Shown: piece by piece, positions 42,292 through 51,724 of the stretch
Layout of the letters: each line of letters starts with the position of its first letter
Position numbering within the stretch: position 1 is the first letter of the stretch
DNA from: Thalassomonas sp. M1454
Lineage (GTDB): Bacteria > Pseudomonadota > Gammaproteobacteria > Enterobacterales > Alteromonadaceae
DNA length: 64,000 nucleotides
NCBI RefSeq assembly: GCF_007097525.1
Contig: NZ_VKDD01000002.1
Span: forward strand, 1,087,994 to 1,151,993
Reading direction: 5' to 3'
Program-made: the position numbers and the translations under genes
The notes under the pieces: model-generated
What the model was told of the DNA's origin: nothing
Databases searched by the model: none
The model's input: only the letters and a program-made list of their open reading frames with translations

Positions 42292-42630
42292 TTACAACAA
42301 GGTGTCTGTTTTAGCTGCACAAATAAAGTCATTTTGATGCAAACCACCAATAGCATGAGTCCACCAAGTTACTGTAACCTTGCCCCATTCAGTGGTTATT
42401 GCCGGATGGTGAAACTCAGCTTCAGCAAGCTCAGCCACTTTATTGGTAAACTCTAATGCTAGCTTGAAGTTTTTAAATTTAAACTCACGCTCCAGCATCA
42501 TTACTCCGTCCCTAACTTGTGCTACCCAGTCAGGTATTTGTGAAATTAGCTCGGCAAGCTCTTGCTCACTTACTTTTGGTGCATCACCGCTACAGGCTAT
42601 GCACTTTTGATTTTCGAGTGTCGTTGTCAT
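42292..42630 (-). CDS. phhB: Pterin-4a-carbinolamine dehydratase PhhB
   Basis: Dehydrates 4a-hydroxytetrahydrobiopterin so the pterin cofactor of PhhA can be recycled. The signature EFHHPAI (His74, His75) and His92 in TWWTHAIGG are the active-site histidines. Length 112 is standard. It starts 17 bp after phhA and ends at a terminator. Confidence 0.95.
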   Translation of the reverse strand: MTTTLENQKCIACSGDAPKVSEQELAELISQIPDWVAQVRDGVMMLEREFKFKNFKLALEFTNKVAELAEAEFHHPAITTEWGKVTVTWWTHAIGGLHQNDFICAAKTDTLL

Positions 42631-42647
42631 GGTATGTAATTCTCTTT

Positions 42648-43442
42648 TTAAGCTATATTTTTTTCAGCAAACAATGGCGCGTGTAATCCTAAGACCTTTG
42701 CTTGTTCGACTAAATTCATTAGATCAAGTTCACGGATGTCATCGAGTTGTTTCATACTTTCGATCATAAAGTATATTGGCTGCATAATATCGATTCGATA
42801 AGGTGTTCTTAACACATCAACAACATCTAACATTTTACGTTGCGCTTTGGCATCAAACATTGCATATAAGGTTTCACCTGGTGAGGACAAAATACCGCCA
42901 CCATAAATTTTCAAACCTTGCTCAGTTTGCATTAGGCCAAATTCGATAGTAAACCAATACAATCTTGCTAAATATACCCTATCCTCTTTACTCGCTTTTA
43001 AACCGAGCTCGCCATAAGCTTGGGTAAAATCAGCAAATGCAGGATTAGTTAATAATGGACAGTGGCCAAAAATTTCATGAAAAATATCTGGCTCTTGCAA
43101 ATAATCTAATTCGCTTTCATCTCTGATGAAGGTAGCCACAGGGAATTTTCTTTGTGACAATAATTTAAAGAACTCTGCAAAGCCAATTAACGCCGGCACT
43201 TGCTGACATTGCCAACCAGTAGCCTGCATAAGAACCTTGCTTACATCTGCTAACTGCGGAATATGATCCTTTGGTAAATTAAGTAGCTCTAAGCCTAAAA
43301 CAAACTCATCACAGGCTTTGTCTTTAATACAGGCTATTTGCCGAGAATAAAGCTGTTGCCATAGTTGATTTTCTTGCTCGCTCCAGAAAATGTGGCCATT
43401 TTCATCTGCAGCTTTTGATACATATTTGGTAGCCTTTGCCAT
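42648..43442 (-). CDS. phhA: Phenylalanine-4-hydroxylase PhhA
   Basis: Pterin- and iron-dependent monooxygenase that turns phenylalanine into tyrosine. The iron ligands are visible as His122 and His127 in FHEIFGHCP and Glu167 in WFTIEFGL. The 264-residue length fits the short bacterial form without a regulatory ACT domain. It heads the phhAB operon. A TyrR-box-like site lies about 105-122 bp upstream of its ATG. Confidence 0.97.
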   Translation of the reverse strand: MAKATKYVSKAADENGHIFWSEQENQLWQQLYSRQIACIKDKACDEFVLGLELLNLPKDHIPQLADVSKVLMQATGWQCQQVPALIGFAEFFKLLSQRKFPVATFIRDESELDYLQEPDIFHEIFGHCPLLTNPAFADFTQAYGELGLKASKEDRVYLARLYWFTIEFGLMQTEQGLKIYGGGILSSPGETLYAMFDAKAQRKMLDVVDVLRTPYRIDIMQPIYFMIESMKQLDDIRELDLMNLVEQAKVLGLHAPLFAEKNIA

Positions 43443-43544
43443 AGCTAAGTCTACTCCCGTTTATTTATCTATACCTTCATATTATGAAATGCGAACAATA
43501 ATTCATACCAAACAAGTTTGATTGATTTTTGTGCAAAACCAAGA

Positions 43545-43566
43545 GTTGTAAGGAAAATGTTACAAC
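43545..43566. promoter_or_regulatory. TyrR-box-like site upstream of phhA
   Basis: GTTGTAA-N8-TTACAAC, a 7-bp perfect inverted repeat. It fits the TyrR consensus TGTAAA-N6-TTTACA at 10 of 12 positions. The distance to phhA suits activation or repression from upstream. Confidence 0.6.
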
Positions 43567-43620
43567 GAGATTAAAAGAGAAAAAAATAGCGAATAAAAAC
43601 AGGGGAAAAATAAAAAGTGA

Positions 43621-43647
43621 ATTAGCCCCGCTCAATGTGGGGCTAAT
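43621..43647 (-). terminator. Terminator of ycjXF
   Basis: Stem ATTAGCCCC / GGGGCTAAT with a 9-base loop, 33 bp after the ycjF stop on the minus strand; the T-tract is interrupted. Confidence 0.65.
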
Positions 43648-43679
43648 AGCAATTTGATTAATTAAATGATGAAGCGATA

Positions 43680-44738
43680 TTATTTACTGACTTTATCTGC
43701 CAATAAGGCTTTAACTTGGCTAATAACTTCTTGTCGAACTTGCGTAATGCCAGGCGCGGTTTCAGTAAATGGAATTGGACGACATAATTTTAATGTTTTA
43801 ATACCTAACCTTGCGGTAAGCATACCGGCACCTAAACCTTGCGCCATACGAGTAGATAAACGACCAAGAGTTTCGATACCAAGCATCTCAACACCAACAT
43901 CGGCGATGATTTCACTCGCTCCAGCATAAACCATATTAGTAAAGACTTGTTTAATCAGCTTAATACGACTCCAGTAACCTAAACGCATGCCATACAAGCC
44001 GGCAATCTTGTCAATCATACGTAAATTGCGCCACATTAATACCAACATATCGATAATTGCGACCGGGCTCACCGCAACCAATACCACAGCCTCGGTTGAA
44101 AACTTGGCGATTTGCGCCAGCGCTTGTTCATCAACTTTACTCAGTACTAAACGTGAGTAAAGTGTCATTATTTCTTGCTCGGTTAGCTCATCGGTTAAAG
44201 ATTCAAGCCAAATCGCTTGTTGCTCAGTAATAGCATCTGATGGTAAACGCGATGATACTTTTTGACAAAAACAGGTACTGTCAAAATTTGTTTCATTAGC
44301 CAGTAGCAAATTGGCTTTTTGCTGGGTTTTATTTTGTCTTTTAAACTGAGCAAGTCCGCGTAATTCTTTAAAGAGTGCTAATGAGGCTATCGATGCAATT
44401 GAGCCGAACAGTAATGCATAAACACTGGTAATGATTGGTGATGTAGTAAAACCTTGGATGAAAAAATCAAACAACTCATAAATAACGACACCAGTAAAAG
44501 ATATAGCGGTTAAGCGCAACAACCAATTAGGTTTAGTCTGCGGTGTTGGGTTAATGTCGTCATCGAAAGCTTCATCAATTGGCTGCCAAGCTGCCTCAGG
44601 TAATATAACTTGATTAGGCGATGCTAAGTCATCTTCATTTAAACTATTACTAGCAAATGCTTGTTCTGTTTTAAGAGCCTCGCTTTCAGCAAATAAAATT
44701 TGCTGTTGGTATGTTTCTTTTTCATCATTTTGGCTCAT
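43680..44738 (-). CDS. ycjF: YcjF/UPF0283 family membrane protein
   Basis: A 352-residue protein (TIGR01620 type) with an acidic N-terminus, two membrane helices (WLLRLTAISFTGVVIYELF and TSVYALLFGSIASIASLAL, about 72-130) and a C-terminal helical domain (VLVAVSPVAIIDMLVLMWRNL). Its first four bases overlap the end of ycjX, so the two are translated together as in other gammaproteobacteria. Linked to the envelope stress (Psp) neighbourhood; molecular function unknown. Confidence 0.9.
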   Translation of the reverse strand: MSQNDEKETYQQQILFAESEALKTEQAFASNSLNEDDLASPNQVILPEAAWQPIDEAFDDDINPTPQTKPNWLLRLTAISFTGVVIYELFDFFIQGFTTSPIITSVYALLFGSIASIASLALFKELRGLAQFKRQNKTQQKANLLLANETNFDSTCFCQKVSSRLPSDAITEQQAIWLESLTDELTEQEIMTLYSRLVLSKVDEQALAQIAKFSTEAVVLVAVSPVAIIDMLVLMWRNLRMIDKIAGLYGMRLGYWSRIKLIKQVFTNMVYAGASEIIADVGVEMLGIETLGRLSTRMAQGLGAGMLTARLGIKTLKLCRPIPFTETAPGITQVRQEVISQVKALLADKVSK

Positions 44739-46177
44739 TTCATTTTATCTCCAAGTAAGAACTGCAGCACTTGATCCATACGGATATTAGCCAGAGCTTG
44801 ATGCTGAGAAATTGCAGTGTATGGTTTAAAAGCAATGTAATTAAATCCGCCTTCTTGCCAAAACTCGTTTTTAGGTAATTTTGCCGGTACAGCACCGGGG
44901 TAAAGGGTAATTAATTTTTGGTTATCTAAGCGCTTACCGCGCAGAACATTAATAATTTTTCCTTGATATTCACTTTGCCCTTGCTCGGTTGTTTTAATCG
45001 CAGCAATCGCTAAAGTTTTCATTTTAATGGCATCAAAACTTAACGATTTTTTCGCCTTAAATACTAACTGTTCAATTAAGCTGGTTAAGTTGCCATGTTG
45101 CTCAGCGGTAACGTGATCGGCCTTAGTCGCAGCAAAAAGCAGTTTATCTATTTTAGGGGAAAACAGGCGAGTAATAAGATTTGATTTACCATAAGCAAAG
45201 CTTTCCATGATCAAACTAATCGCTTGTTGTAAATCGTTAAAGGCTTCGCTGCCATTATTAAGAGGTGTTAAACAATCGGCTAAAACAATTTGTCGGTCGA
45301 ACTTAACAAAGTGCTGTTTGTAAAACTGCCTAACAATGCGCTCGCGATATTCTAAATATCTTGCCCTTAACATGCCGATAAACGTATCTTGGCCGGCACT
45401 GTTATATTCATCAGCTTCAATATTGGCAAAAAATGGATAAGGGATAAACTGTAAAATTGGCGCGCCAGCGTGCTCTCCAGGAAGAATAAAGCGCCCCGGT
45501 TGGATCACTGATAAACCTTGCTCGTAGCGAAAGGCTAAGAGTAAATCGGTATATTGTTGCGCTAGCTCTGCTAATTCAGTTTCATGTACTGGCCCAAATG
45601 GGTCAATAGCTTCGACTTTTGCTAAAAACTCAGCAGATAATTCACTACGCGGAGCCTGTTTTAATAACTCCCCCATTTGCTCAGACCATTGCTCAAAGGT
45701 TTGATTAAGCATAGGTAAATCAAGCAGCCACTCGCCAGGGTAATCAGTAATATCAATGTACAGAGTCGCCATTTCGCCAGCGTATTTAAGTAACGAATTT
45801 TTAGGATAATAACGCACCGCTAAACGTAATTCGCTGATACTTTTAGTAGGCTGGGGCCACTCGGGTTCAGTTTTAGATAACTGCTCAATCGCATCATCGT
45901 AATCAAAGCGGCTTATGTGTAAATTATTTTGCGGCACTCGTTTAGCCGCAATGTAACGACCTTGATGTACTGGATCAAAAAAGTTTAATGGCTTGCCACT
46001 GCCTTCATTAATTAATTGGTTTACCAGTGAAGTAATAAATGCGGTTTTACCACTTTGACTCAATCCTGTTACGGCAAGGTTGATGTGCTGATCTAAACTG
46101 CGATTAAGAATTTCTTTAGCTGAGTTTTTCACTCGCTTTTTCAAGCTTCTGAGTTTTTTGGAATTAATCAACGACAT
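44735..46177 (-). CDS. ycjX: YcjX family P-loop protein (DUF463)
   Basis: A 480-residue predicted nucleotide-binding protein. The P-loop TGLSQSGKTAF is at residues 37-47, followed by family stretches such as DITDYPGEWLLDLP and VLADCLTPLNNGSEAF. Length fits the family. It pairs with ycjF by a four-base overlap and follows the pspCBA operon after a terminator. In E. coli the ycjXF pair is stress-induced and lies next to psp genes and tyrR, the same order as here. Confidence 0.92.
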   Translation of the reverse strand: MSLINSKKLRSLKKRVKNSAKEILNRSLDQHINLAVTGLSQSGKTAFITSLVNQLINEGSGKPLNFFDPVHQGRYIAAKRVPQNNLHISRFDYDDAIEQLSKTEPEWPQPTKSISELRLAVRYYPKNSLLKYAGEMATLYIDITDYPGEWLLDLPMLNQTFEQWSEQMGELLKQAPRSELSAEFLAKVEAIDPFGPVHETELAELAQQYTDLLLAFRYEQGLSVIQPGRFILPGEHAGAPILQFIPYPFFANIEADEYNSAGQDTFIGMLRARYLEYRERIVRQFYKQHFVKFDRQIVLADCLTPLNNGSEAFNDLQQAISLIMESFAYGKSNLITRLFSPKIDKLLFAATKADHVTAEQHGNLTSLIEQLVFKAKKSLSFDAIKMKTLAIAAIKTTEQGQSEYQGKIINVLRGKRLDNQKLITLYPGAVPAKLPKNEFWQEGGFNYIAFKPYTAISQHQALANIRMDQVLQFLLGDKMK

Positions 46178-46336
46178 GATAAATAGTGACTACCTTAAGG
46201 TTCTAGCGAATCTAATACATTTAACAAAATATAATGTAAAACATAATGTTATAAGTTTCTACAATTAAAGCCAGGCAAATAAAGTTTATAAATAGAATTA
46301 ACCATCTAGGCTTTATTGGCGGTTCAAATAAAAATA

Positions 46337-46364
46337 AGCCAGAGAAAATTACTTTTCTCTGGCT
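46337..46364 (-). terminator. Terminator of pspABC
   Basis: Twelve-base perfect stem AGCCAGAGAAAA / TTTTCTCTGGCT, loop TTAC, followed on the minus strand by TTATTTTTATTT, 33 bp after the pspC stop. Confidence 0.88.
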
Positions 46365-46396
46365 ATATTGTTTTATTTAGTGGCGATGGAGAAAGC

Positions 46397-46828
46397 TTAT
46401 AGTTTATTTATTTCTCTAGAAACCGTGAACTCTGGCGATGTTACATAACGCTCCATCGTTCTTAGCTCGTGCTCTAGTGATTTAAATTTAAGACTAATAT
46501 CACGAATCGCTTGTTTTGGTGGCTCGCCTGATTGCCAAATTTTAGCTTTGACTTTAATCGACTCACTAAACACTTCTTCTTCGTGAATTTTATCTTTCAC
46601 ATTTTTTGCCACTTGGCTTGGCGAAAACTTACTTGGCTTTTTATCTAAGATAAACCAACCGGCAATGTATAATATTACAAACCAGCCCATACCAAGTAAC
46701 ACACCAGAAACAACCAAGATGCGAACTAACCATGTTTCCCAACCAAAGTAGTTTGCTAAGCCAGCACAGACCCCAGCGATTTTACCTTTTGCGGGATCAC
46801 GAAATAATTCACCTCTTGATTTACTCAT
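46397..46828 (-). CDS. pspC: Envelope stress membrane protein PspC
   Basis: Membrane sensor/effector of the phage-shock response. The PspC domain (RDPAKGKIAGVCAGLANYFG, residues about 11-30) is followed by the hydrophobic stretch ILVVSGVLLGMGWFVILYIA and a cytoplasmic or periplasmic coiled tail. Its ATG overlaps the pspB stop by four bases. PspC with PspB releases PspA from PspF under membrane stress. Confidence 0.95.
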   Translation of the reverse strand: MSKSRGELFRDPAKGKIAGVCAGLANYFGWETWLVRILVVSGVLLGMGWFVILYIAGWFILDKKPSKFSPSQVAKNVKDKIHEEEVFSESIKVKAKIWQSGEPPKQAIRDISLKFKSLEHELRTMERYVTSPEFTVSREINKL

Positions 46829-47055
46829 GACTTAGATCTCCAGTCTGGCGTTTCAGCATCTAAAATAGCTTCTAGCGTTTGAATTCGCTCTGACATTTTA
46901 TCTGCACTTGCTGATAACTCTGATAATTGTTGGTACTCTTCCGCCGATAAACCTTGGCTAATTTGCCTTTTTGAGCGGTAATGTAGTATTAACCAAATTG
47001 GCGCAACAATAACCATAAATATAATAATTGGGGCCATTAAAATATCTGGATCCAT
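46825..47055 (-). CDS. pspB: Envelope stress membrane protein PspB
   Basis: A 76-residue protein with one N-terminal membrane segment (APIIIFMVIVAPIWLILHY, about 7-25) and a C-terminal coiled coil (LSELSASADKMSERIQTLEAIL). This is the complete PspB layout. It acts with PspC as the membrane part of the Psp switch. It lies 38 bp after pspA and overlaps pspC by four bases. Confidence 0.94.
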   Translation of the reverse strand: MDPDILMAPIIIFMVIVAPIWLILHYRSKRQISQGLSAEEYQQLSELSASADKMSERIQTLEAILDAETPDWRSKS

Positions 47056-47093
47056 GTTTTCTCTCCTTAAACTTCAAGTTAATTTGGTTAATA

Positions 47094-47786
47094 TTATTTT
47101 TTAGCTTTAGCTGCTGGTTTAGCTTTTGTCGCTTTACCCATCTTAGCTTTAAGTGCGGCTAATTCACTATCAATATTATCATCTGCTTCTAATTCGTCAA
47201 TTTCATCAGCTAACGACTTCTTACCTAGATCGTAAGACTCAACTTGTGACTCTAAATCATCAATTTTACGCTCGTAGCGGTCAAATCGTGATAGTGCATC
47301 GTCAACTTTTGAGCTATCAAGCTTACTCTTAACTTTCAGACGAGAGCTCGCTGTCTTACCACGAAGTACAATAGCTTTTTGACGAGCTTTAGCATCTGCT
47401 AGTTTCTCTTGTAACTGCGAGATTTCATCTTGTAGCTTAGCGATGTGGTCATCAAAGTGTAATAACTCTTCGCTTAGTGAATTTGCTGCTTCTTCACACT
47501 TAGCTTTTTCAACTAAAGCACCGCGAGCTAGATCGTCACGACCTTTACTTAAAGCAAGCTCTGCTTTTTGTTGCCAAGTATCAACATCATTATTTAAGCG
47601 TGTTACCTGACGAGTTAAGTCTTTCTTATCTGCTAAGGTTTTAGCCGATGTAGAGCGAACTTCAACTAAGGTGTCTTCCATTTCTTGTATGATAAGACGT
47701 ACCATTTTTTCTGGATCTTCAGCCTTATCTAATATGCTGTTAATATTTGAATTAATGATATCTGTAAATCGTGAAAAAATACCCAT
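47094..47786 (-). CDS. pspA: Phage shock protein PspA
   Basis: ESCRT-III-like coiled-coil protein that binds stressed inner membrane and inhibits PspF. Begins MGIFSRFTDIINSNINSILDKAEDPEKM, here read in two parts: the amphipathic membrane helix and the DPEKM motif conserved in PspA. Long helices fill the rest, and the C-terminus is an unusual Lys/Ala tail (KMGKATKAKPAAKAKK). Length 230 is standard. A candidate sigma54 promoter lies upstream. Confidence 0.95.
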   Translation of the reverse strand: MGIFSRFTDIINSNINSILDKAEDPEKMVRLIIQEMEDTLVEVRSTSAKTLADKKDLTRQVTRLNNDVDTWQQKAELALSKGRDDLARGALVEKAKCEEAANSLSEELLHFDDHIAKLQDEISQLQEKLADAKARQKAIVLRGKTASSRLKVKSKLDSSKVDDALSRFDRYERKIDDLESQVESYDLGKKSLADEIDELEADDNIDSELAALKAKMGKATKAKPAAKAKK

Positions 47787-47836
47787 AATAACTTCCTCGG
47801 TGTTGATAATTAAAATTTTTGAACTGTTGTCTTACA

Positions 47837-47853
47837 TTCACTTTTAATGCCAA
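47837..47853 (-). promoter_or_regulatory. Candidate sigma54 promoter of pspA
   Basis: On the minus strand TTGGCA-TTAAAAG-TGAA has the -24 GG and, ten bases later, GA where GC is usual at -12. The position (start near 47827, leader of about 40 nt) fits PspF control of pspABC. Confidence 0.5.
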
Positions 47854-47979
47854 GTTTTAAAAAATACATTAAACCATTGTTTTAATTAAATAAAATTATT
47901 TACTAAAAAACACTGTTCAGTTTAAGGTTAATGAAATACACTATTAAGTAGTGAAAAAAACCAATAATTAGGACCGTGA

Positions 47980-49065
47980 ATGTCCCGCTTCAAACAACAA
48001 GATAATTTAATAGGTCAATCGAATAGTTTTCTAGAAGTGTTAGAACACATTTCACAGGTTGCCCCACTTGCAAAACCCGTGCTAATCATTGGTGAACGTG
48101 GTACCGGTAAAGAGTTAGTTGCCGCACGATTACATTACTTATCAAAGCGTTGGGATCAAACCTACATCAAGCTCAATTGTGCCGCATTAAACGAAAACCT
48201 GCTCGACAGTGAATTATTTGGCCATGAAGGCGGCGCCTTTACCGGTGCAAGTAAACGCCATGAAGGCCGTTTTGAACGCGCGAGTGGCGGCTCATTATTT
48301 TTAGATGAAATCGCCAATACCTCAGGTTTAATTCAAGAAAAGTTACTTCGAGTTGTTGAATACGGCGAGTTTGAACGAGTCGGTGGCTCTAAGACAGTTA
48401 AATCAGATGTACGTTTAATAGCCGCAACGAATGAAGACTTACCGGCCCTTGCTGATAAAGGTGAGTTTAGAGCCGATTTACTCGACCGCTTAGCCTTTGA
48501 TGTTATTACCTTACCTCCTCTTCGTGAGCGAGTTGAAGATATCATGATGCTAGCCGAGCACTTTGCTATCAATATGGCCCGCGAGTTAGAGTTTGAGCTG
48601 TTTAGTGGCTTTACCGAAAAAGTAAAAAAATCACTGCTTGCTTATCATTGGCCAGGGAATATTCGCGAATTAAAAAATGTAGTCGAGCGCAGTGTTTATC
48701 GACATAACAATGCACATTTAGCAGTGAGTGAATTAGTTATAGACCCATTTGAGTCGCCATTTAGACCAAATAAACGAGTTAAAACAGCTGACCGACAAGT
48801 ACAAAGTGATAATAGTAATGAATTGTCAACACCAGAAAAAGAAGTGGCAGTACAAACAAGTTTAGCCGCGCCAAGTATCGAATACCCGGTTTCGTTAAAA
48901 ACCTTATCGCAAGATCACGAAGTAAAAATCATTAAAGATGCACTCGCATTTTGCCAATTTAATCAAAAGAAAACGGCAGAAGCATTGAAATTAACCTATC
49001 ATCAGTTAAGAGGCTATTTAAAGAAATACAACCTGCTGGAAAGTAGTGACACTGATGACGTTTAA
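47980..49065 (+). CDS. pspF: Sigma54-dependent activator PspF
   Basis: AAA+ activator that switches on pspABC. Walker A GERGTGKE (about residues 39-46), the sigma54 contact GAFTGA at about 85-90, Walker B GGSLFLDEIA, arginine-finger region RADLLDRLAF, and a C-terminal Fis-type helix-turn-helix (NQKKTAEALKLTYHQLRGYLKK). No N-terminal sensor domain is present, as in all PspF proteins; PspA inhibits it directly. It is divergent from pspA, and its end overlaps sapA. Confidence 0.95.
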   Translation: MSRFKQQDNLIGQSNSFLEVLEHISQVAPLAKPVLIIGERGTGKELVAARLHYLSKRWDQTYIKLNCAALNENLLDSELFGHEGGAFTGASKRHEGRFERASGGSLFLDEIANTSGLIQEKLLRVVEYGEFERVGGSKTVKSDVRLIAATNEDLPALADKGEFRADLLDRLAFDVITLPPLRERVEDIMMLAEHFAINMARELEFELFSGFTEKVKKSLLAYHWPGNIRELKNVVERSVYRHNNAHLAVSELVIDPFESPFRPNKRVKTADRQVQSDNSNELSTPEKEVAVQTSLAAPSIEYPVSLKTLSQDHEVKIIKDALAFCQFNQKKTAEALKLTYHQLRGYLKKYNLLESSDTDDV

Positions 49066-50695
49066 TCTAAGGTTAATAACAAAAATAATACCGTTAGGTT
49101 TACTATTTACAGCTTTGTCTGGCTGTAACCCTAGCACTGATGATTCAGTATTATCTGAAGGTATTGTATATTGTTCAGAAGGTGCGCCAAGCTCGTTTAA
49201 CCCGCAGCTAATCACCGACGGTACCACTATCGATGCCACATCGAAGCAGCTCTACAACCGACTTATCGATTTTAATAATACCAACCTGCAACGTATTCCT
49301 GCATTAGCAAAATCTTGGCACGTTACTCGTAATGGGAAATTAATTACTTTTTATTTAAGACGAGATGTGAGTTTTCACCGAACGGACTATTTTAGTCCAA
49401 CGCGCACGATGAATGCTGATGATGTTATTTTTAGCTTCAACCGCATATTAGACCCAAATAATCCTTTCTATCAATCAGTTGCAGGCAAGTTCCCTTTCTT
49501 TCAAAGTGTAAACTTTCATGATTTAGTTGACAGTATTGAGAAAATTGATGATTACACCGTAAGGTTTAAATTAAACCGTGCTGACAGTACGTTTTTGTCT
49601 AATTTAGCCACACCCTTTGCCGTAATTTTATCAGAAGAATACGCGCAGCAATTAGTAGCTGAAAATGATCCTCAAACTTTAGGAAAACTCGATAGTTTAC
49701 CTGTTGGCACCGGGCCATTTAAGTTTAAGCAGTACCGTAATAACTCATTTATTCGCTATGCGAAACATGACAATTACTGGCGCCAAGACGTTGAAATAGA
49801 AAAGTTAATTTATAATATCACGCCAAGTAATACCGGTCGTTTAACTAAACTGTTAACCCATGAGTGTGATGTTATATCGTTTCCTATTGCTGCTGATGAA
49901 ATTAAGTCGCGTCCCGATCTGGCGCTAGAGGAGGTAACATCGTTCAATGTCGCTTTTTTTGCTTTTAATGCACAAAAACCGCCATTTGATAACCCTACGG
50001 TGCGCAAAGCTATTGCTCATGCGGTAGATAAAAAATCAATCATGAAAGCCGTTTATGCTGATCACGCTGAAATTGCTCAGTCACTTTTGCCACAAGCATC
50101 TTGGGCGTTTACAGATGAAGTAACCACATTTGAGTATTCAGTCGAAAAAGCTAAACAATTACTGGCTAATGCTGGGCTTAGTGCAGGTTTTAGTTTTGAT
50201 CTTTGGGCTATGCCATTACAGCGCGATTACAACCCAAATGCGTTAAAAATGGCAAAACTAATTAAAGCAGATCTTGCTGCTATCGGCGTCGAAGTGAACA
50301 TTATCACTTGGGAGTGGAGTACATTTTTGCGCAAGTTAGCCAGAGGCGAACATCAGTCAGTATTAATTGGCTGGACAGCAGATCACCCAGATCCTGATAA
50401 CTTTTTCTCACCTTTATTATCATGCTCCGCCATGGAAACTGGCCGTAATAGAGCTTTTTGGTGCCATGATGAATTTGATCAATTACTGGCAAAAGCCTTA
50501 GCCAGTAATGATATTGATGAACGAAAAAGTTTATACCTGCAAGCGCAAAATATTTTAGTCGAACAAATGCCACTATTGCCAATCGCCCACTCAAAACGAG
50601 CGCAAGCAAAAGTAGTTGGTGTTAGCGGAGATATATTAGCGCCTTTTGGTGGTATTAGTTTTGAAAACATTAATAAAACTAATGGGGAAAATTAG
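49055..50695 (+). CDS. sapA: SapA-like peptide ABC transporter substrate-binding lipoprotein
   Basis: Periplasmic binding protein of the Sap (dipeptide/antimicrobial peptide) ABC importer. Lipoprotein signal with lipobox LSGC near residue 24, then the SBP_bac_5 fold (YCSEGAPSSFNPQLITDGT, AIAHAVDKKSIMKAVY, WTADHPDPDNFFSPLLSC). The ATG at 49055 is preferred over a GTG three codons earlier; either overlaps the pspF stop. Overlap and order sapA-B-C-D-F make one unit with pspF. The ligand may be heme or peptides as in other bacteria, not determinable here. Confidence 0.9.
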   Translation: MTFNLRLITKIIPLGLLFTALSGCNPSTDDSVLSEGIVYCSEGAPSSFNPQLITDGTTIDATSKQLYNRLIDFNNTNLQRIPALAKSWHVTRNGKLITFYLRRDVSFHRTDYFSPTRTMNADDVIFSFNRILDPNNPFYQSVAGKFPFFQSVNFHDLVDSIEKIDDYTVRFKLNRADSTFLSNLATPFAVILSEEYAQQLVAENDPQTLGKLDSLPVGTGPFKFKQYRNNSFIRYAKHDNYWRQDVEIEKLIYNITPSNTGRLTKLLTHECDVISFPIAADEIKSRPDLALEEVTSFNVAFFAFNAQKPPFDNPTVRKAIAHAVDKKSIMKAVYADHAEIAQSLLPQASWAFTDEVTTFEYSVEKAKQLLANAGLSAGFSFDLWAMPLQRDYNPNALKMAKLIKADLAAIGVEVNIITWEWSTFLRKLARGEHQSVLIGWTADHPDPDNFFSPLLSCSAMETGRNRAFWCHDEFDQLLAKALASNDIDERKSLYLQAQNILVEQMPLLPIAHSKRAQAKVVGVSGDILAPFGGISFENINKTNGEN

Positions 50696-51724
50696 ATGTT
50701 AAATTTTACCCTAAGACGCTTAAATTTATTATTTTTTACCCTTTTGATGCTAACCATAGTGTCTTTTAGCTTAAGTTATTTATTTCCTGGAGAAGTAATA
50801 ACTAACCTTAGTGGACAAAAAACACCTAATGCAGAGCAGCTACAGCAATTAAATGAGCTATATCAGATGGATAGTTCGATAATTCATCAGTACTTTGCCT
50901 ACCTTGGGCAACTATTTAATGGCAATTTTGGTATTTCGATGTCGAGCCAAGTCCCCGTTAGCACTGAGTTATTAACCTACTTACCTTCAACCATTGAGCT
51001 TTGCATTAGCGCTTTATTTATTGCCATGATTATTGGCATACCACTTGGTTTTGTCGCAGCAATTTGGCATAACAAGCCGGCCGATAAAGTAATCTTAGCT
51101 TTTGCGATGATCGGTTACTCTATTCCTGCATTTTGGTTAGCGTTAATTTTAATTTTAATTTTTTCGATCACCCTGTCATGGCTTCCTTCGTCGGGACAAT
51201 TAAACTTATTATTTGAAATTGAGCATGTAACTGGCTTTAAATTTATCGACATTCTACTCAGCGATAACGTCAATAAAATGAGTGCGATTAATGATGCAAT
51301 ACGACACATCATTTTGCCAGCCATGACAGTAGCCGTAGCGCCAATGACCTTATTTATTCGTTTAGCTCGTACTTCAATGCTTGATGTTTTAGACTCAAAC
51401 TATATAAAAGCTGCCAAAGCCAAAGGCTTAAGCCAAGCGGCGATTATTTACCATCACGGAATACGTAACTCTCTGGTGACCATTGTGCGTCAGATGGGAT
51501 TATATTTTGCTAATTTAGTGACTATCGCTATGATTGTTGAAGTAATATTTGATTGGCAAGGTGCTGGCAGTTGGTTAATCGATAGTATTTTTCAGCGAGA
51601 CTATACTGCTATTCAAGGTGGTTTAATTGCACTGGCGATTTTTACTTTTGTAATAAATATTTTTGCTGATTTTATTTACGCGGCGCTTAATCCGCTTGAA
51701 AGGAATAGAAAACATGGCGCGTGA
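50696..51724 (+). CDS. sapB: SapB-like ABC transporter permease
   Basis: First permease subunit, 342 residues, of the DppB/OppB type: an N-terminal helix (LLFFTLLMLTIVSFSLSYLF), a periplasmic loop, and the BPD_transp_1 domain with the EAA-like loop YIKAAKAKGLSQAAIIYHHGI. It starts directly after sapA with GGGGAAAATTAG upstream and overlaps sapC by 11 bases. Confidence 0.93.
   Translation: MLNFTLRRLNLLFFTLLMLTIVSFSLSYLFPGEVITNLSGQKTPNAEQLQQLNELYQMDSSIIHQYFAYLGQLFNGNFGISMSSQVPVSTELLTYLPSTIELCISALFIAMIIGIPLGFVAAIWHNKPADKVILAFAMIGYSIPAFWLALILILIFSITLSWLPSSGQLNLLFEIEHVTGFKFIDILLSDNVNKMSAINDAIRHIILPAMTVAVAPMTLFIRLARTSMLDVLDSNYIKAAKAKGLSQAAIIYHHGIRNSLVTIVRQMGLYFANLVTIAMIVEVIFDWQGAGSWLIDSIFQRDYTAIQGGLIALAIFTFVINIFADFIYAALNPLERNRKHGA

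Noticed and set aside
51663-51713. Longer N-terminus for SapC
   Set aside because: The extra 17 codons lie inside sapB in another frame and start with a codon without a ribosome site; the ATG at 51714 has one and fits the family.
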